From Deltaproteobacteria bacterium (lineage in GTDB: Bacteria > Desulfobacterota > Desulfobulbia > Desulfobulbales > Desulfobulbaceae): a stretch of 5,843 bases of DNA. Numbering within the stretch: position 1 is the first letter of the stretch; every line of letters starts with the position of its first letter. Shown here piece by piece: positions 5,843 through 5,843 of the stretch. Location: positions 1 to 5,843 of the forward strand of contig JAJRVA010000023.1 in the NCBI GenBank assembly GCA_024277485.1. The letters are read 5' to 3'. The notes below the pieces were generated by a model. The model was not told the origin of the DNA. It worked only from the letters and a program-made list of their open reading frames with translations, and searched no databases. Made by a program: the position numbers and the translations under genes.

Positions 5843-5843
5843 C

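Noticed and set aside
1..5843. CRISPR array, tRNA, insertion sequence or attachment site
   Set aside because: No regularly spaced direct repeats, no cloverleaf sequence, no transposase motif and no terminal inverted repeats were seen on either strand.

Overview
The window is about 5.8 kb of a bacterial chromosome with moderate to high GC content. It probably comes from a Gram-negative anaerobe or facultative anaerobe; a Desulfobacterota-like (deltaproteobacterial) source is my best guess. That guess rests on the mixture of a type-I-secreted RTX protein, a KamA-type radical SAM enzyme and a fragment of an 'SRVVYRA' beta-propeller repeat. No rRNA or other marker gene confirms it.

Layout. (1) Positions 2-1084, + strand: the C-terminal 360 residues of a secreted RTX-type protein, whose two blocks of calcium-binding nonapeptides are separated by a long, extremely glycine-rich segment. 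The 5' end lies outside the window. (2) Positions 1170-5373, - strand: a compact gene set transcribed from right to left. Its order is a D-Ala-D-Ala-ligase-like ATP-grasp enzyme (5373-4366), a lysine-2,3-aminomutase-family radical SAM/PLP enzyme (4366-3095), an M20 metallopeptidase (3098-1947) and an alpha/beta hydrolase (1889-1170). The first three genes overlap by 1 and 4 nt, so they are almost certainly one co-translated unit. The hydrolase follows after a 57-nt gap and converges on the RTX gene. (3) Positions 5374-5683: a leader with a stem-loop next to a strong Shine-Dalgarno sequence, then what looks like a stranded + strand beta-propeller repeat fragment, then terminator-like sequences. 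(4) Positions 5684-5842, - strand: the last 52 residues of an AraC-family regulator.

The most interesting part is the ATP-grasp / aminomutase / M20 trio. The aminomutase keeps the [4Fe-4S] cysteines, the PLP lysine and the carboxylate-binding arginine. At the two positions where lysine 2,3-aminomutase uses aspartates to hold the side-chain amine of lysine it has Lys346 and Thr383. Lys at the first position is the pattern described for glutamate 2,3-aminomutase, so the likely product is a beta-amino acid such as beta-glutamate rather than beta-lysine. The neighbouring ligase could join a beta-amino acid (or its precursor) to another amino acid or peptide, and the M20 enzyme could trim or recycle the product. 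A small beta-amino-acid-containing peptide, for example a compatible solute or a specialised metabolite, is the working hypothesis. The chemistry of each enzyme class is well supported, but the joint product is inference.
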